Below, piece after piece: positions 4,997-5,397 of a stretch of DNA of 5,397 nucleotides. Both the position numbers and the translations under genes were made by a program. The stretch lies in the NCBI GenBank assembly GCA_049301135.1, contig JBAQKP010000148.1:1-5397 (forward strand), in the 5' to 3' direction. The DNA comes from JAYXXU01 sp049301135. Its GTDB lineage: Bacteria > Pseudomonadota > Gammaproteobacteria > Pseudomonadales > Moraxellaceae. Under the pieces are notes generated by a model. It did not search any database. It saw nothing but the letters and a program-made list of their open reading frames with translations, and was not told the origin of the DNA. Within the stretch, counting starts at the first letter, position 1. Each line of letters begins with the position of its first letter.

Positions 4997-5111
4997 GCTA
5001 GTCGTCCTCTATTTGGGCGTTTGTATAGCAATAGTATGGCATCTTCACAGACCAGCACCGGCAGATAGCCCAGAACTTAACCTAAAAAGCACAACCGAGA
5101 GGCAGAAGTAA
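4989..5111 (+). CDS. Possible small single-pass membrane protein (40 residues, unrecognised)
   Basis: An ATG overlapping the last codons of hisA (overlap 8 bases) opens a 40-codon frame ending in TAA at 5109-5111. Residues 4-19 (LVVLYLGVCIAIVWHL) form a plausible transmembrane segment, and the rest is polar and charged (ADSPELNLKSTTERQK). AAGAGAGG (4966-4973) lies 15 bases upstream, rather far for a ribosome binding site, so translation might depend on coupling to hisA. The next ORF starts 3 bases after its stop, an operon-like spacing. I recognise no family. A chance ORF cannot be excluded at this length. Confidence 0.4.
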   Translation: MPELVVLYLGVCIAIVWHLHRPAPADSPELNLKSTTERQK

Positions 5112-5114
5112 GCG

Positions 5115-5285
5115 ATGGCACCGACAAGCAAATTAACCAATCCTCGATATTCGGATAGCTTCAATTTTCTGAAGGACTATCTGACTTTTTCAACGACTGG
5201 GTTGCCTACTGATCCCAGCACGCAAAGTTACTATAAGCGTCGAATTCAAGCAGAGCACTCTGCAGAAATGATTAGGGTCTGTTGA
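5115..5285 (+). pseudogene. 5' part of an unrecognised gene interrupted by an IS5-like element
   Basis: The frame starts at ATG 5115, directly after an in-frame TAA at 5109-5111, so this is the only possible ATG. It runs 53 codons to the IS end at 5275 and then three more codons inside the IS before a TGA at 5283-5285. GAGAGG lies 12 bases upstream of the ATG. The host-derived part is soluble-looking, with aromatic residues (YSDSFNFLKDYLTFS, residues 12-26) and a basic patch (YYKRRIQAEH, 39-48). I do not recognise a domain. It is probably the beginning of a longer protein whose remainder lies beyond the IS, outside the window. No hisF similarity is seen. Confidence 0.5.
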
Positions 5286-5397
5286 CGTTTCACATTGGCA
5301 ACCAGATGAAGGCACATGCTAATGCCACCAGACTGACGAAATTACGTTTCAGTTTATCGTATCTCGTGGCAATCGCTCTAAACTGCTTCAGCCGTGC
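5275..5397 (-). mobile_element. IS5-family insertion sequence, one end (partial)
   Basis: The sequence from GGGTCTGTTGACG (5275) onward looks like the terminal inverted repeat of an IS5-family element, followed 15 bases later by the stop codon of a transposase reading inward on the minus strand. TTA at 5272-5274 just outside fits the short TNA targets used by some IS5 subgroups. The other end and target duplicate lie beyond the window, so the boundary is inferred. Confidence 0.7.
5290..5397 (-). CDS. IS5-family transposase, C-terminal fragment (cut by window edge)
   Basis: The minus-strand frame is open from the window edge to TGA at 5292-5290 and encodes the last 35 residues of a DDE transposase. 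The sequence ARLKQFRAIATRYDKL, then RNFVSLVALACAFIWL, matches the conserved C-terminus of IS427/IS1031-group IS5 transposases (R-ATRYDK-hhN-h...AFIWL) as I recall it. The arginine/tyrosine-rich RYDKLKRNF stretch follows the catalytic glutamate in that family, but the glutamate itself is outside the window. The transposase reads away from the interrupted gene and the his operon into the IS body. Confidence 0.8.
   Translation of the reverse strand, partial: ARLKQFRAIATRYDKLKRNFVSLVALACAFIWLPM

Noticed and set aside
5250..5263. Palindrome GCAGAG-CA-CTCTGC near the IS end
   Set aside because: It is a 14-base palindrome inside an apparent coding frame, 11 bases from the inferred IS boundary; most likely chance.

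Overview
The window joins a horizontally acquired element (left, about 1-2361) to a conserved chromosomal segment (right, about 2362-4996), with a second small disturbed zone at the far right edge. The chromosomal genes suggest a gammaproteobacterium. The monofunctional hisB followed by hisH and hisA, and the PanZ-like acetyltransferase divergent from hisB, recall the Moraxellaceae (Acinetobacter/Psychrobacter relatives). That placement is an inference from gene order and protein style; no genus can be named.

Left, 1-504: no convincing gene, but dense short repeats. There are 9-bp-period TGTAACC repeats, GGTTAAAA repeats in A-rich DNA, a palindrome and a 9-bp-period GTGTACTTG array. Two rho-independent terminators point leftward. 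An open frame running in from the left (1-138) may be the tail of a gene. Next, all on the minus strand, come an intact BrnA-type antitoxin gene (551-850), the C-terminal remnant of its toxin gene brnT (834-977) and a complete tyrosine integrase (978-2198). The brnT remnant starts exactly at the integrase stop codon, so its N-terminal half and presumably the original brnTA promoter are gone. Four copies of GTTGGTAT, two in each orientation, abut the integrase start codon.

Middle, 2294-2477: a tRNA-Phe(GAA) gene on the minus strand with a good promoter, an encoded CCA end and a terminator. Its 3' end faces the integrase, the classic layout of an island integrated into the 3' end of a tRNA gene. 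The island therefore extends left out of the window, and its other att copy is not visible.

Right: panZ-like GNAT gene (minus), then hisB-hisH-hisA (plus), tightly spaced and transcribed from a promoter with a consensus -10 box. These encode the imidazoleglycerol-phosphate dehydratase, the glutaminase subunit of IGP synthase and the ProFAR isomerase. hisF, the synthase partner of hisH, is not in the window. After hisA come two unrecognised small reading frames: a possible 40-residue membrane protein overlapping the hisA stop, and a gene cut off after about 53 codons by an IS5-like insertion sequence. The end of that IS and the last 35 codons of its transposase occupy 5275-5397.

I see no complete novel system. 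The most interesting points are the decapitated toxin with its surviving antitoxin behind an integrase, the repeat-rich origin-like region, and the two unexplained ORFs where hisF might be expected.
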